A stretch of DNA of 64,000 nt from Eutypa lata (Eukaryota > Ascomycota > Sordariomycetes > Xylariales > Diatrypaceae): contig JAKULF010000022.1 of NCBI GenBank assembly GCA_022661535.1, positions 1 through 64,000 of the forward strand, read 5' to 3'. This document shows, in pieces, positions 45,012-56,817 of the stretch. Made by a program: the position numbers and the translations under genes. Positions within the stretch are counted from its first letter, which is position 1; each line of letters starts with the position of its first letter. A model generated the notes under the pieces. That model saw only the letters and a program-made list of their open reading frames with translations. It was not told the origin of the DNA and ran no database searches.

Positions 45012-45893
45012 ATGTTATCCTTTTTAATATATATAATGTTGACCGCTTTATTTTTTATCTTAACTTTGTTTTATTTAGATGACTTTAAATTATCCCAGAA
45101 TAGGTGAATTAGAATTTTTCAGATTTTATCACCCATTTTGTTATTATTTACAGTAACAGTATCCGTTTATCTAAATGTTATAACATTTAATGAAGTTACT
45201 TTATTAGATGGGGATAAAGGTACTTCTAATACTATAAATGTAGGAGCTAACGTTCAGGTTAACCGTGATGCTGCGGAAGCTGTAGGACGTAACATTGGTG
45301 TAGCTGGTACTGTAGCTGGTGTTGCTGGTGCTGTTGCTAAAGGGTTAGCCAAATCTAGTTTACCTCCTCTTGCAAAAGCAGGGGTTATTGTTGGTAGTGG
45401 TGTAGCTGGTGGTGCAATATTTGTTGGGACTTCAGCTGTTAATAGAGTTGTAAACAAAGGGTCTAATATAACAACTTCATCTCCTACTTTAACAAGCAGT
45501 AATTTATCAAATGGTCCTGGTTTAAATAAATTTTTTGGAGATTCTAATGATAACTTTAGTGATTTAATGGTTTTATTACTTTCTATAGATACTTTAACTT
45601 TGGTTTGTTTAAGTTTAACCTCTATTTTATTTATAATTATATTATTTAAATTTTTTCTTAATGAAAATAACATTAAATTAAATTTATCTAGTTTAATAGG
45701 AGATAAATTGAATAATAGTTTAAACTACTATATAATTAAAATCATTAAATTAAATAAGAAAGCTAATACTATTTTTATATTTATTATATTTATTGTATTA
45801 TTCATAGCCTTAGCTTTTAATTGTTATTTTATTACTGAATTATATAATAATTTAGATAAATTTATTGAACTGCATATAAACAGCAGAAAATAA
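45012..45893 (+). CDS. orphan membrane protein with Gly/Ala-rich centre
   Basis: An intact 293-aa frame (ATG 45012, TAA 45891, TGA-Trp used). Layout: two N-terminal helices (ILLLFTVTVSVYLNVITF), a soluble part, a Gly/Ala/Val-rich region of about 60 residues (VAGTVAGVAGAVAKGLAK; AGVIVGSGVAGGAIFVG), a Ser/Thr linker, then two or three C-terminal helices (FIFIIFIVLFIALAFNCYFI). Family not recognised; the Gly-rich amphipathic centre flanked by membrane helices is reminiscent of plasmid or phage membrane proteins, but that is only an impression. Confidence 0.6.
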
Positions 45894-45943
45894 GATATCA
45901 GAGTTACAAGAAATTCATAAAATTTAATATTATAAACTTTAAT

Positions 45944-46018
45944 CTTTTTCAATTAAGATGAGATCCTTTTATCAAGAATAGGGAAGAAGAATAAAATTAA
46001 AGCCCTTATAATATTAAA
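45944..46018 (+). repeat. dispersed repeat, copy B
   Basis: Matches 711-806 upstream of cob (ctttttcaattaagatgag, then gaagaataaaattaaagccc). Non-coding. Confidence 0.7.
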
Positions 46019-46212
46019 CGAGAAGTTAGTGATTATGAGTAAGCATTGATAGTCAGGTACACCATCGATAAATTTCTTTCGCAACACTAGGGGTCTATGG
46101 GTATAGTGCCATCTATCAAAGAAACAGATTGCAAGTACTGCACCTCAAGGTTATAAATCTATTTCCACATCAAGATAAGTTTTATATCTTATTGTTTATT
46201 TAATTAGAGTTG

Positions 46213-46268
46213 AATATTATTATCAAGTGGAGCTACAGTTTAATATTGTTATCAAGTGGAGCTACAGT
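46213..46268 (+). repeat. tandem repeat, two 28-29 nt units
   Basis: Two near-identical units with the core tatcaagtggagctacagt follow each other in the spacer 46019-46358, which otherwise holds nothing recognisable. Confidence 0.75.
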
Positions 46269-46358
46269 AACATATGCACCCATTCTTTAATTCAAGGTAA
46301 AAGAAAAGGAGCTTTATACGGTTCTATAGCTACCATATTTATGTAAAGAAACCACAAA

Positions 46359-46511
46359 TTCTTTGAAGAAAGCTTTGTGGACTTAAGTAAAAGAGAATTC
46401 TTTATGATATTTATTTTAGTTTTCTTCACCATTATTCTTGGAATTTACCTTAGCTTTATATTAGATGGTATACATTATGGTGTATCAACTTTAATTTATA
46501 GCTTTAACTAA
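46359..46511 (+). pseudogene. nad4 C-terminal fragment (third locus)
   Basis: Encodes FFEESFVDLSKREFFMIFIL and onward to LDGIHYGVSTLIYSFN and TAA: the last 50 residues of NAD4, closest to copy 2 (same DLSKREFF and HYGVSTLIYS). No upstream part. Confidence 0.8.
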
Positions 46512-46948
46512 AGTGACATAAGGTTAATGTATTATCATTATCTTCCTAAATTTTTTTATTATTTTTTTTTTAGAACTATAAATATTTCATTAAAAAAAAT
46601 AAGCCGAAGGTGGTGAATTACACCAAACTTGGATGCTAACTATTTAAATTTAAAGATAAATACGATTTTATATATATGTTAATTTAGTACTCTTAATATT
46701 GGAGTGAGAGCTTTCTGAATTAAAAATAAATTCTAAATATTAAGGCGCAAGCTCTTAAGATTATAATTTTATTTGGTTGAAAGTATATCTAGAGGAAAAA
46801 ACTTGAGGTTTTATTTGATAATATGTTACCTTTACATGCTGGGAGTGTTGAGCAGGAGGTAATAAAAAATTATTAGTGATATAGACAAAAAGTGTGTATT
46901 ATACAAATTTATTGAATATAGTTCATTACTATTGTATTTAATAAAAAA
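46512..46948. other. spacer, no gene seen
   Basis: AT-rich. A segment with tacatgctgggagtgttgag near 46835 vaguely recalls a group I P4 strand but lacks the partner segments. Confidence 0.4.
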
Positions 46949-47021
46949 TATTACAACGTAGACGGTCTACATTTAAATTTAAACTTTTAATTTAAAGTCA
47001 GAGTTCAATTCTCTTGTGATA
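46949..47021 (+). tRNA. trnK: tRNA-Lys (UUU), candidate
   Basis: Acceptor tattaca/tgtgata pairs with one wobble. The anticodon stem ttaaa/tttaa is perfect and closes loop cttttaa, giving anticodon TTT. The T arm is agag-ttcaatt-ctct. The D region is longer than usual, with atttaaat before the anticodon stem. Confidence 0.55.
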
Positions 47022-47104
47022 CTATATTAAAATAAGTAATATTTTCCCCAGCTTCGCATGGGGACAGGTAGCTAATCTAAGAGGTAAATTATTTTACATA
47101 ATGT

Positions 47105-48155
47105 TTTTTATTATATTCTATTTCCTTGGTGGTTATCTTAGTATTAGTGAGGATTAATTACCTCCTTTATTTTTATTAATAGGTTTATTTGAATCTAGTA
47201 ATAAAGTAAGAGTTAGTTTTTATTTATTTTTATTATTATCAATTCTAGCAATATCTTCTAGAATGGAAACTACTGATTTTGATGCTTTATTTAAAACTAA
47301 TTTTTATTATATTACACAAATATTCTTATTTTGTGGTATATTTATAGCATTTGCAGTTAAAACTCCAACTATTTTTTTAATAATTGATTATTAAAAGCTC
47401 AAGTATAATCTCCTTTAGGTGGAAGTATAGTATTAGTAGTATTGTTTTAAAATTAAGTTTATATGGTATATTTAGATTAATTTTATCCATATTACCATCT
47501 AAAAAGGATCTCTTTAGACAATTATACATTGATAGTATTTGTAATAGGTGTAATTACAATAATATATGTTAGTTTTAGTACATTAAGAACTACATAGGTT
47601 AAAGAATTAATAGCTTATAGTTCAGTATCTCACGCTGCTGTTTATTTAATTGGAGTATTTAGCTATACAATTCAAGGAATAGAAGGAGGAATTCTTCTAG
47701 GTTTAGCTCGTGGATTTGTCTCTAGTGGTTTATTTATATGTGCAGGTGGTGTTTTATACGATAGATATGGAACTATATTAATACATTATTATAAAGGTAT
47801 AACTCAAATTATGACTTTATTTTCTAGATTATTTTGGAGGAGCTCCTTTAACTTTAAATTTTGTAGGGGAATTTATGTCGTTATACGGAGTTTTCTCCGA
47901 AGGTGATACTACCTATTTTAGATATATTTGCTAGTTCTTCAATTGTTTTCTCTGCAGCATATACAATTTATATGTTTAATAGAATAGCTATTGGGGATCA
48001 TTTACTAAATTATTTGAAGAAAATATAAGTGATCTTAAAGAGAATTCTTTTTACTATTTATATTAGTTTCATTCACAGCAGTATTTGGTGTATATCCATC
48101 TTTTATAAAAGATGGATTACATTATTCAGTATCTAGCTTAGTATATTTTTTCTAA
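47105..48155 (+). pseudogene. nad4 pseudogene (fourth locus), heavily decayed
   Basis: NAD4 segments follow in order, in changing frames and with stops: LPPLFLLIGLFESSNKVRV, TDFDALFKTNF, CGIFIAFAVKTP, LIAYSSVSHAAVYLIGVF, GIEGGILLGLARGFVSSGLF, FICAGGVLYDRYGT, then parts of LNFVGEF and the end. At least eight disruptions. It was intronless and resembles copy 1 in some blocks and copy 2 in others. Confidence 0.85.
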
Positions 48156-48324
48156 TTCAACACCTGCGGTGGCGGTTTTTGAATAAATCTCTTATTTTCA
48201 CATTATGGTTTAAAATAAAGGTTAATATAGGAAAACCAGTTAATATATAAAAATTATATATAATTACAGTTCTTTTATATCAAGGCAAGGCCGTGTTAGT
48301 TATTAAAAAAGAGTTTAAATTAAA

Positions 48325-48440
48325 TCTTGGATAGGTAACTGGTTTTTGATGCAGAATATACTTTTGCTATTATGGTTACTAAATCTGCTAGGGTTAAACT
48401 TAGGTGATAAGTAAGACTTAAATTTGTCATTTATTTAATG
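48325..48440 (+). pseudogene. LAGLIDADG relic
   Basis: DAEYTFAIMVTKSARVKLRW, then a stop and VRLKFVI, is the first-motif region of the endonuclease type seen in the atp6, rns and cox1 introns. The rest of 48156-48784 is AT-rich with two GC patches (cacctgcggtggcgg; gtggccgcaggcggtg) and no gene. Confidence 0.55.
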
Positions 48441-48784
48441 AATTTACTAGTTGAGTTATAGATTTCTACTTTCTATTATATTAGTGTTACATCAAATTAT
48501 AATGCATATTTTAATACTTATTATTTATCACTATTTTTCAGCTATTTTCTTAACTAGTTTTTGGTTTATTTACTAGATTGCATTTTAATCAGGGGATTTA
48601 TAAATTTAGGTTATATATTTTTGAGTCGTGGCCGCAGGCGGTGAATTTATTATTAAAGCGGTTATTTGAGATTTATTATTACTTTATATGGTGACATAAT
48701 TATTTTTTTTTAGAAATCTTTTCGTTTTATTATAAACGCTAATACTTATTTTCATAGTATTAACTAATATCTTTATTAATAAAT

Positions 48785-48937
48785 ATGCCTCAATTAACAC
48801 CCTTTTATTTTGTAAATGAAGTAACTTTTGCTTTTGTAATAATTATAATAACAATTTACATGTTATCTAAATATATATTACCTAGATTTATTCGTTTATT
48901 TTTAGCTCGTACTTTTATATCAAAATTATTTAATTAA
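48785..48937 (+). CDS. atp8: ATP synthase subunit 8
   Basis: Small membrane subunit of the F0 stator of complex V. 50 aa, MPQLTPFYFVNEVTFAFVII to ISKLFN-TAA. It has the family's MPQL start, a single membrane helix and a basic C-terminus. It precedes atp6, as is usual in ascomycete mitogenomes. Confidence 0.95.
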   Translation: MPQLTPFYFVNEVTFAFVIIIITIYMLSKYILPRFIRLFLARTFISKLFN

Positions 48938-49095
48938 TGTTCTTGTGTAAGTAATAGAATATTATATTAAATATATACTTAATTTATCAAGATTTATATT
49001 TCAATTATAAAAAGTATAAATTTAGTTATTATAATTATAATTACTAGAATATTAATACTTTTTGATTAATTATTGAATACAATGATAATTTTACA

Positions 49096-51340
49096 ATGGA
49101 AAATTTAACAAACTTTAATTTAAACAGAGAAATAATTAGTCCTTTAAATCAATTTGAAATTAGAGATTTATTAAGTTTGGATGCACCTACAGTATTGTCT
49201 GGGAAACAAAACACAATGTGGGTTAAACTACCAAATTCCGGGGACACCCTAGAACTTCTGGTACCAAGCTATACTCGAAAGGGTATAAGTGGATGAACTA
49301 ATCACTCATGTATGGTAACAAGTCAGAAGGCTTCTGTAAAGAACGTGGGTTATCGCGGATCTAAGTCAGTAATATGTGAGAATATTGCTGTAAAAGAGCA
49401 ACGAGTATACGGTAGTTGACATGGTAGTAATACTTTATCATGTTTAAGATATACTCTAATGGGTTTCGAAAGAAATTATCAAGTTAAAATCCCTTCTAAC
49501 CAATTATATACAAGACAATATTCAACTAATAATATAACTAATAATATAACTCGTACCGAATCTACTGTTTCAGCTATTGACCAATCTATAACTAGTTGCA
49601 AATTAAATTTAATTAATCCTTTCTTTATTACAGGGTTCACTGATGGAGAAGGATCTTTTATGGTTTCAGTTAGAAAGTCATCTGCCCATCGTCAAGGTTG
49701 AAAAGTTCAAGCTTCATTTGTTATAACTTTACATAAAAAAGATCTAGAGTTATTAAAAAGTATTCAATTCTCTTTAGGTGGAATAGGAAGTATTGATCCA
49801 AAAGGTGAGGATATGATTCAATTACGGTTATTTTCTATAGAACAAATAACTAATGTAATTATTCCTCATTTTGATAAATTTCCGCTTTTGACTCAAAAGA
49901 AAGCTGATTTTGAATTATTTAAACTAGCAGTTGCTATTATGAATCGAAAAGGACATCTTACTCCAGAAGGGTTACAAGAGATTGTAAATATTAAAGCCTC
50001 AATGAATAAAGGTTTATCTAAGGATTTAAAGGAAGCATTTCCATATACAGATAAATTCCCTAGACCTTTGGTAGTAGATCAAGTCGTTAGAGACCCTCAA
50101 TGATTAGCTGGATTTACAGCCGGTGAAGGTTGTTTCTATATTAAACAACGAGGATCTACCAATAATAATAGAAAGATAGTTGAAGTAATTTTTTCTATAA
50201 GTCAACATTCTCGGGATGAATACTTAATGGATAGTTTAGTTAATTATTTAGGATCTGGAAGATTATCTAAATCGAAAAATGCAGTTTATTACACTTGTTC
50301 AAGATTTTCGGATATATGGGATAAAATCCTACCCTTTTTTAGTAAATTTGAAGTTTTAGGTGTTAAATCCTTAGATTTTAAGAAATGATGTAAAGTATGT
50401 GAAATTGTTAAATCCAAAGATCATCTTACTAATGAAGGGTTTAATCAAATTCGTGAAATAAAAGCAAGTATGAATGAAACGGTATCAAAAAGATAAAAGA
50501 TTTGAAGGTCTAAGTAAGAATTCTGGTTTATCCTAAACCTTATGTGTTAAGGTTGGTTACTCACAAACAGCGAGTTATAATTTATATTTATTGTTGATTA
50601 TTAGTTTGTAATATATTTAGGTGATAAATTTTACGGTCATGATATTAGGAAATATACATTTATCAATTACTAATATAGGGTTATACTTAATGATAGGGAT
50701 ATTTTTTATATTAGCTCTTAATCTTTTAAGTACAAATTACAATAAATTAGTAGGTAATAATTGATCAATAAGTCAAGAATCTTTATATGCAACTATTCAT
50801 AGTATAGTAACAAATCAAATAAACCCTAAAAGTGGACAAGTATACTTTCCATTCATATATGCATTATTTATATTCATTCTTATTAATAATCTTATAGGAA
50901 TGGTTCCTTATAGTTTTGCTTCTACAAGTCATTTTGTATTGACATTTGCTTTAAGTTTTACTATAGTTTTAGGTGCAACAATTCTAGGATTCCAAAAACA
51001 TGGTCTAGTATTCTTTTCTCTTTTAGTTCCCGCAGGTTGTCCTTTACCTTTATTACCTTTATTAGTTTTAATCGAGTTTATTTCTTACCTTGCTAGAAAT
51101 ATTTCTTTAGGTTTAAGATTAGCTGCTAACATACTTTCAGGTCACATGTTATTAAATATATTAGCAGGTTTTACTTATAACATTATGACAAGTGGTATAA
51201 TATTCTTTTTTTTTGGATTAATCCCCTTGTCATTTATTATAGCTTTTTCAGGTTTGGAATTGGGTATTGCGTTTATACAAGCGCAAGTATTTGTGGTTTT
51301 ATCTTCGGGTTATATAAAGGATGGTTTAGATCTTCATTAG
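49096..51340 (+). CDS. atp6: ATP synthase subunit 6, one intron
   Basis: Subunit a of the F0 proton channel. Exon 1 49096-49188 (MENLTNFNLNREIISPLNQF to LLSLDAP), exon 2 50642-51340 (ILGNIHLSITNIGLYLMIG to KDGLDLH-TAG); 263 aa, the normal length. The essential channel Arg lies in LGLRLAANILSGHMLLNIL. The intron splits the gene between codons 31 and 32. A piece of exon 2 (50741-50779) is duplicated twice upstream of cob. Confidence 0.95.
49459..50496 (+). CDS. LAGLIDADG endonuclease in atp6 intron
   Basis: An intact 345-aa frame starting at ATG 49459 (MGFERNYQVKIPSNQL). Motifs FITGFTDGEGSF and WLAGFTAGEGCF; stop TAA 50494. The N-terminal GFERNYQV is shared with the broken enzyme of cox1 intron 4, and the two are closest relatives here. 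The ribozyme block (aaattccggggacaccc, gagcaacgagtatacgg) lies upstream at 49231-49455. Intron 49189-50641. Confidence 0.87.
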
Positions 51341-51357
51341 TTTATTTTAATAGTAAA

Positions 51358-52449
51358 ATAATAAATCCTCTAGTTTATTTTCTTTTAGAAAATAAACTTT
51401 ATTTTGAGTGAGCTTTTAGTAGTCCACCTAAAGCTCATGCTTTTGTAAGTCTACCTTTAGAAAGTAATTTTGGAACTTTAATATTTAGAATTTTTACTTG
51501 GAAAAATTTAATAAGAGGAATATCTACAGGAATATGTGCTATATTAATAAGAAAAGGTATTTATTATTTTTTCAATGTTGATATGTTAATATATTTTTTA
51601 AGTAATGTTAATGATTTATGCACTAATATTCTAGCTTTCTGATATTTTTTTTTTAATTTTTTTGTAGGATTAACCATGGGGGAGATTTTTAATCAATTAT
51701 TAGTTAATTGAGTTAAAGAAAGTACCAAGAAATTTCTTGGTATACCTTTAGGTATAGAATGACCTAATAATAAATTACCTTTAATTGGACCATCAAAGAA
51801 TGAATTTACTTCTAATATAAAAGAAGTACCGATTAAAGAGACTTCTGTTACGTTTTCTACTAGAGAATCTCCTTTATCTAGTAGATCTCATAGTCCTACT
51901 AGTAATCGTTCTTTATCTCCTTTTTCTCGTCCAGCTACTCCTCCAGCTTTTGGACCAAGAGAATTTGACCCTGCGTTAAATAATCATAACTTGCCTAATA
52001 CACCCTTAACTGCTTCAACTATACGGCCTGAATATTTTAGCACTCATAATGATAATACAGATGTATTTTGAGCTTTAGATACAACTATTACACGTATTAT
52101 TAGAAATTTGTATGGTGATATATTAAGACCAGGAAGAGTAAATGGTGTTATTTGTCCACCTTTTGGATGAGATTCTAGATTTGATAGATTAGTAAGGGAT
52201 AACCCTTTTCATATGTGATCTAATATTAGAAGTACTAACGAATGTTCGGAGTTAGAACTTAGATGTATAATAAGTAGATTAGAATTTGCAAAATCTGATT
52301 TAATAAATAGGGGTGATCAAGATACTATCCTAAATCGTCTAGAAGGAAGGGTTAGAATAATGAGTGTTTATGATCGTTTATTAGATGAAGCTAATAGAAG
52401 TTTGAGATCTAGATTTCCTGCTTCTTCATATAGAAATACTAATAGTTAA
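51358..52449 (+). CDS. chimeric ORF: COX1 C-terminal copy plus orphan protein
   Basis: Open under code 4 from inside the atp6 3' end to TAA 52447; 363 aa if ATA 51358 starts it, 289 aa from the first ATG (51583). The N-terminus, FEWAFSSPPKAHAFVSLPLE, copies the COX1 C-terminus (WALNSPPKPHAFVSLPLQ). Two or three hydrophobic helices follow (LCTNILAFWYFFFNFFVGLT), then a Ser/Pro-rich linker (SPLSSRSHSPTSNRSLSPFS) and a soluble C-terminal domain of about 130 residues (DTTITRIIRNLYGDILRPGR). Ten TGA-Trp codons, so it is a mitochondrial-code gene. Family unknown. Confidence 0.65.
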
Positions 52450-52602
52450 AATTAGTTTAATTTTAATTATTTAGTTTTAAATTAAACAATTATACAAAAT
52501 ATCTCTATAAATATAATGTTATGTTATAATTATTATTTAGTGTTGTAATAGTACGCAAATATTATTAATAATTTCTTTATTAAAAGATTACTAATAATAT
52601 AT

Positions 52603-52671
52603 TCTCATTAGCTCAAAGGTAGAGCAGGATACTTCTAATACCCCTATTTTAGTTCGAATCTAAAATAAGAA
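52603..52671 (+). tRNA. trnR: tRNA-Arg (UCU), second copy, degenerating
   Basis: Differs from 34011-34079 by a few bases: the anticodon stem is ggata/tacct-like (one mismatch) and the acceptor is tctcatt/aataaga (one mismatch). Anticodon TCT is kept. It is likely a duplicate losing function. Confidence 0.65.
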
Positions 52672-53589
52672 TGAAATATATTTTTTATCTAGTAATTGTA
52701 ATAGAGACTTAAAAAAAGATCCTTTTTTATCCTTGGTATAGTAATGTTTCTCTTTTTTAATTCTTAATTAGTTAGAAGAGTCTAGATTATTTAATATTTA
52801 TCCCCCTTTTATAGATCAGGCTAATAAAAATACGGGATAAATAAGGAGAATATAATCTTTCTATATGTTTCAAAGATAATAAACTAAATTTAAAAGAATT
52901 TAATGAAAGTTATAGTTAAGAGTAAAATACTACTATTTCTAGATAATAATAAAGGTGAGGTGTACTAATATTTTCCATATTGATATAAAAAAAGATTAGT
53001 AGGAAAATGGGAATGATATTAGTATTAGTTTAAGAGTTAAAACATTAATAAATTTATATTATTAATATATAAGTTAAAATCTTATATACTATTTTAGAAT
53101 AAAATGTTTTAGAGATAATAATAAACTAAATTTAAAAGAATTTAAGGAAAGTTATAGTAAGCAATATGTCCGTATATTTAATTACTTTAAGCGAAAGGTT
53201 TAGGTTTAAAATAGAAAATATAATAAATTAACCCTTTGATTCAGGACCTAAGGTCTTCATAATAGTTCTTTATTATAAGGTTGATTTCTTAGACTTGGGT
53301 TCGGAGGGGAGATAGGTTTATCATAATATAAGATTTAAAAGCGAGCTTAGCAAAGCCTACATAAAACTATAATTTAGAGAGATATAATTACCTAGAAATA
53401 GCTTTATTTTATTCGAAACTTTTTTTTAAGGTCATGAACTTTTTGGTACTAATTTTCATAATAATAATAATAATAATATTAAATAATTATATTTAAAGGT
53501 TTTTTTAACCAGGATCAGATGGGTAACCAAGAATTTATAGTGATGGACTTTACCATCGAGACTTTTACAATAAAAAGTAAATTGTATTT
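52672..53589. other. spacer upstream of rns with internal repeat
   Basis: No gene. The segment aataaactaaatttaaaaga at about 52878-52915 recurs at 53119-53158, with flanks up to 40 nt long. A taa microsatellite lies at 53461-53478. Patches near 53231-53310 have a less AT-rich composition but no ORF. Confidence 0.5.
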
Positions 53590-55218
53590 TATATAGGTGA
53601 GTTTGGTGATGGCTCTGATTGAACGCTGTCTAAATGCTTGACACATGCTAATCGAACGTTTAATTTAATGAATAATTTTATTAAAAGTGGTGTACAGGTG
53701 AGTATAGATATCCAGCCTACCTTAAAGAGAGGGAAAGATCCCTCATAATAATAAAAAGGGTGTAAACCACCCGCTTTAAGAGGACTTAAGGAGTTATCGT
53801 CGGGATAGGTAGTTGTTAAGGTTATTACTTAACAAGCCTTAATTCTCGTAGTCGAAGCTGAAAGGTTGATCGACCACACTGGGTCTGAAAAAACCCCAGG
53901 GCAAGCGAGTACAGCAGTGAGGAATTTTGGTCAATAGCCAAACGGCTGAACTGGCAACTTAGAGGAATGGTAGTAAAGACTACAAATTGATTTATCAAAT
54001 AAAGTTCTAAATGCATTATTGATAATGACGATATGCAGATTTATGCCTTGACTAATTACGTGCCAGCAGTCGCGGTAATACGTAAGAGGCTAGTGTTATT
54101 CATCTTTAATAGGTTTAAAGGGTACTTAGACGGTAAATATTTTCCTTTTAAAAGGTACATTTTTACTAGAGTTTTATGTGAGGAGGTAGTACTTAAGGTG
54201 TAGAGATGAAATTTGTTGATACCTCGGGGACTGATAAAGGCGAAGGCAACCTCTTATGTAAAAACTGACGTTAAAGGACGAAGGCACAGAGAACGAACAG
54301 GATTAGGTACCCCAGTAGTCTTTGCAGAGAATGATGAATGCCATAGGTTAGGGTTAACTTGGTCTATAAATGAAAGTGTAAGCATTTCACCTCAAGAGTA
54401 ATGTGGCAACGCAGGAACTGAAATCACTAGACCGTTTCTGACACCAGCAATGAAGTATGTTATTTAATTCGATGATCCACGAAAAACCTTACCACAATTT
54501 GAATATTATTATTTGTTAATTATCTTTAAAGAATTTATTAATAAATAACAATACAAGCGTTGCACGGCTGTTTTCAGTTAATGTTGTGAAACTGCGGATC
54601 CGTCCGTGGAATTAACGAATACCCCGGCTTTATTTGTAAAATTATTAATATAGAGCATTTTCTGGCCCTCTACAATGGTCAGGACAAAGGGGAATAAGAC
54701 AAGTCATCATGGCCTTAATATTGTGGGCTATAGACGTGCCACATACTCCTAGACGGTCGGTGTAGGATACCGACCAAGTGGGAGAAACTATCAAATTCCG
54801 GGGACCTTCTAAAGCTCTTGGTACCAAGCTGTAATCGAAAGGTTACATGTGGACAGACTAATTTACTGTGTATGGTAACAAGTCAAGAGATGCTCGAAAG
54901 AGCAATGAAATATCGCGGATCTAAGTCAATAGTATGTGAGCGCAAGCTCTATATTATTGTAAAAGAGCAACGAGTAGACGGTAGTTGCATTGGATTTAAT
55001 ACATTTGAACGAAGAAATGTACCAATGTTAAGGTGTACTCTGATAGGTTCTGAGAGGAACCCTTGAATCAATGTCCTTTCTAAGAAGAAAAGAAAAAGTA
55101 ATTAAAGCTACTGTCTTTAAGTTTTAGTGTATTTGCAGCATGTTTTTTTTGCTTCTTAAAAATTTATAGTGATATACTGTATCGAAAAATACAATATATC
55201 TAATTGAGTACTTTCTCA

Positions 55219-55296
55219 ATATACTTTTTTAAGAGTATAGTTCAGGTAAAATAGGGAGCACATACTCCAAATTCTCAGTTCAAGTCTGAGTATACT
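55219..55296 (+). tRNA. tRNA-like element, copy 2, inside rns intron 1
   Basis: Nearly identical to 38235-38312 over about 70 nt. In this copy agtata/tatact could form an acceptor. The loop reads cacata, so a CAT anticodon is conceivable, but T33 is missing. A tRNA-like unit inside an rRNA intron is unusual. Confidence 0.4.
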
Positions 55297-55379
55297 AGTT
55301 CTGTGATTTTTAGGTAAAATCACTATACAGGAACGGGTGAAGTTTCCTCCACGGAGGTAGTAATTATATAGAAATAACC

Positions 55380-56429
55380 ATGAGATTATACACATGTGTA
55401 TCAAAGATCGGCCGCGGCCTATTTAACGTAACTTTAATTAGCTATGCAACTAGAAAATATTCTACATCTTCTTATACAGAATCAATTACAATACCTCTAT
55501 CTACTTCTACAGGATTTTCTATTGCACCGGTAAATCCCTGATTTATAACAGGGTTCACAGATGCCGAAGGGTGTTTTTTATTACAAGTTAGAAATAGAAA
55601 TAACTCTTGGTATGTTGAAGCTAGATTTGATATCTCTCTCCACAAGAAAGATCTAGAACTAATGAAACAAATTCAAAATTATTTTGGAGGGGCGGGTGGT
55701 ATAAACATCCATGGTGAAAATAGTTATCAGTATACCATAAGCTCAATAAAACAAATAAATGACAGAGTTATACCTCATTTCGATAATTACCCTTTAATAA
55801 CTCAGAAGTATTCTGATTACTTACTTTTTAAAGAGGCTATTAATTTAATAAACTCTAAAAAAAATATGGATAAAGAAGTATTTATTGAAAAAATTGTAGA
55901 ATTAAAAGCATCTATGAATAAAGGTTTATTATCGGAGGTGTTAAAAGCCAGTTTTCCAAACATTGTCTCTGTTTCTAGAACAATTGTAGAAAGCCAAATA
56001 TCGGATCCTCAGTGGGTAGCAGGTTTTGCAAGTGGTGAGGGTTGTTTCATGATCAAGACAAGCGTTAATAGAAATGCTCAATTAGGATACGGTGTACAAC
56101 TATCTTTTCAAATCACTCAAAATAATAGAGATGTGGAGCTTATTAGAAGTTTAGTCTCTTACTTAGGGTGTGGGAGATTAGTGGTAAATGAAAAGCATAA
56201 TGGGACTAAGGTCAATTTTAATGTAACAAAATTTTCCGATATTCAAGAGTTAATTATTCCGTTTTTCCTAAACCATAAAATATTAGGTGTTAAATCCTTG
56301 GATTTTGAAGATTGATGTAAAGCTGGTGAAATAATAAAAAATAAAGGCCATCTTTCCAAAGAAGGATTAGACAGAATATTTAAGTTGAAAGCTGGAATTA
56401 ACCGAGGAAGGTCGGCCGAGTCTTCTTAA
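55380..56429 (+). CDS. LAGLIDADG endonuclease in rns intron 1
   Basis: An intact 349-aa frame from ATG 55380, with TGA-Trp at the first motif (WFITGFTDAEGCF) and a second motif WVAGFASGEGCF; stop TAA 56427. The N-terminus (SYATRKYSTSSYTESI) is Ser/Thr-rich. The ribozyme block shared with the atp6 and cox1 intron 4 elements is upstream at 54790-55060 (aaattccggggacc, gagcaacgagtagacgg). Confidence 0.86.
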
Positions 56430-56817
56430 TTAATTCTTTTTAGCTTACCAAAAGATTAGGTTTAATTAATAACTATAAAGACAGTAGTAACAATATACTT
56501 TTGATTTGCTTTATGAAAAAATTGAGTAATTGAGACAAAGAGAAGCAAAAATGCGAATTTAAGCTAATCTCAAAAAATAGGATAAAATATGGAAATGGAT
56601 TGTAGCCTGAAATTCGGCTGCATGAATAAGAAATTGCTAGTAATCGTGAATCACCATGTCACGGTGAATAATACTTTGGATTGGTACTAACCACTCGTCA
56701 CATGCTGAAAGGAGTTGGTGCAATAAGTTTGCTCTCTTATTATAAGTAAGTAAATGATAGGATTTAGATGTTATAGTAGGATTCTTCGTATGCGCGATTC
56801 TGATTAGTGTTAAGTCG

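Noticed and set aside
45254..45673. Reverse ORF of 139 codons
   Set aside because: Antisense of the Gly/Ala-rich orphan ORF, whose composition keeps the opposite strand open.
54213..54401. Small + ORF inside rns
   Set aside because: Lies in conserved SSU rRNA sequence; not coding.
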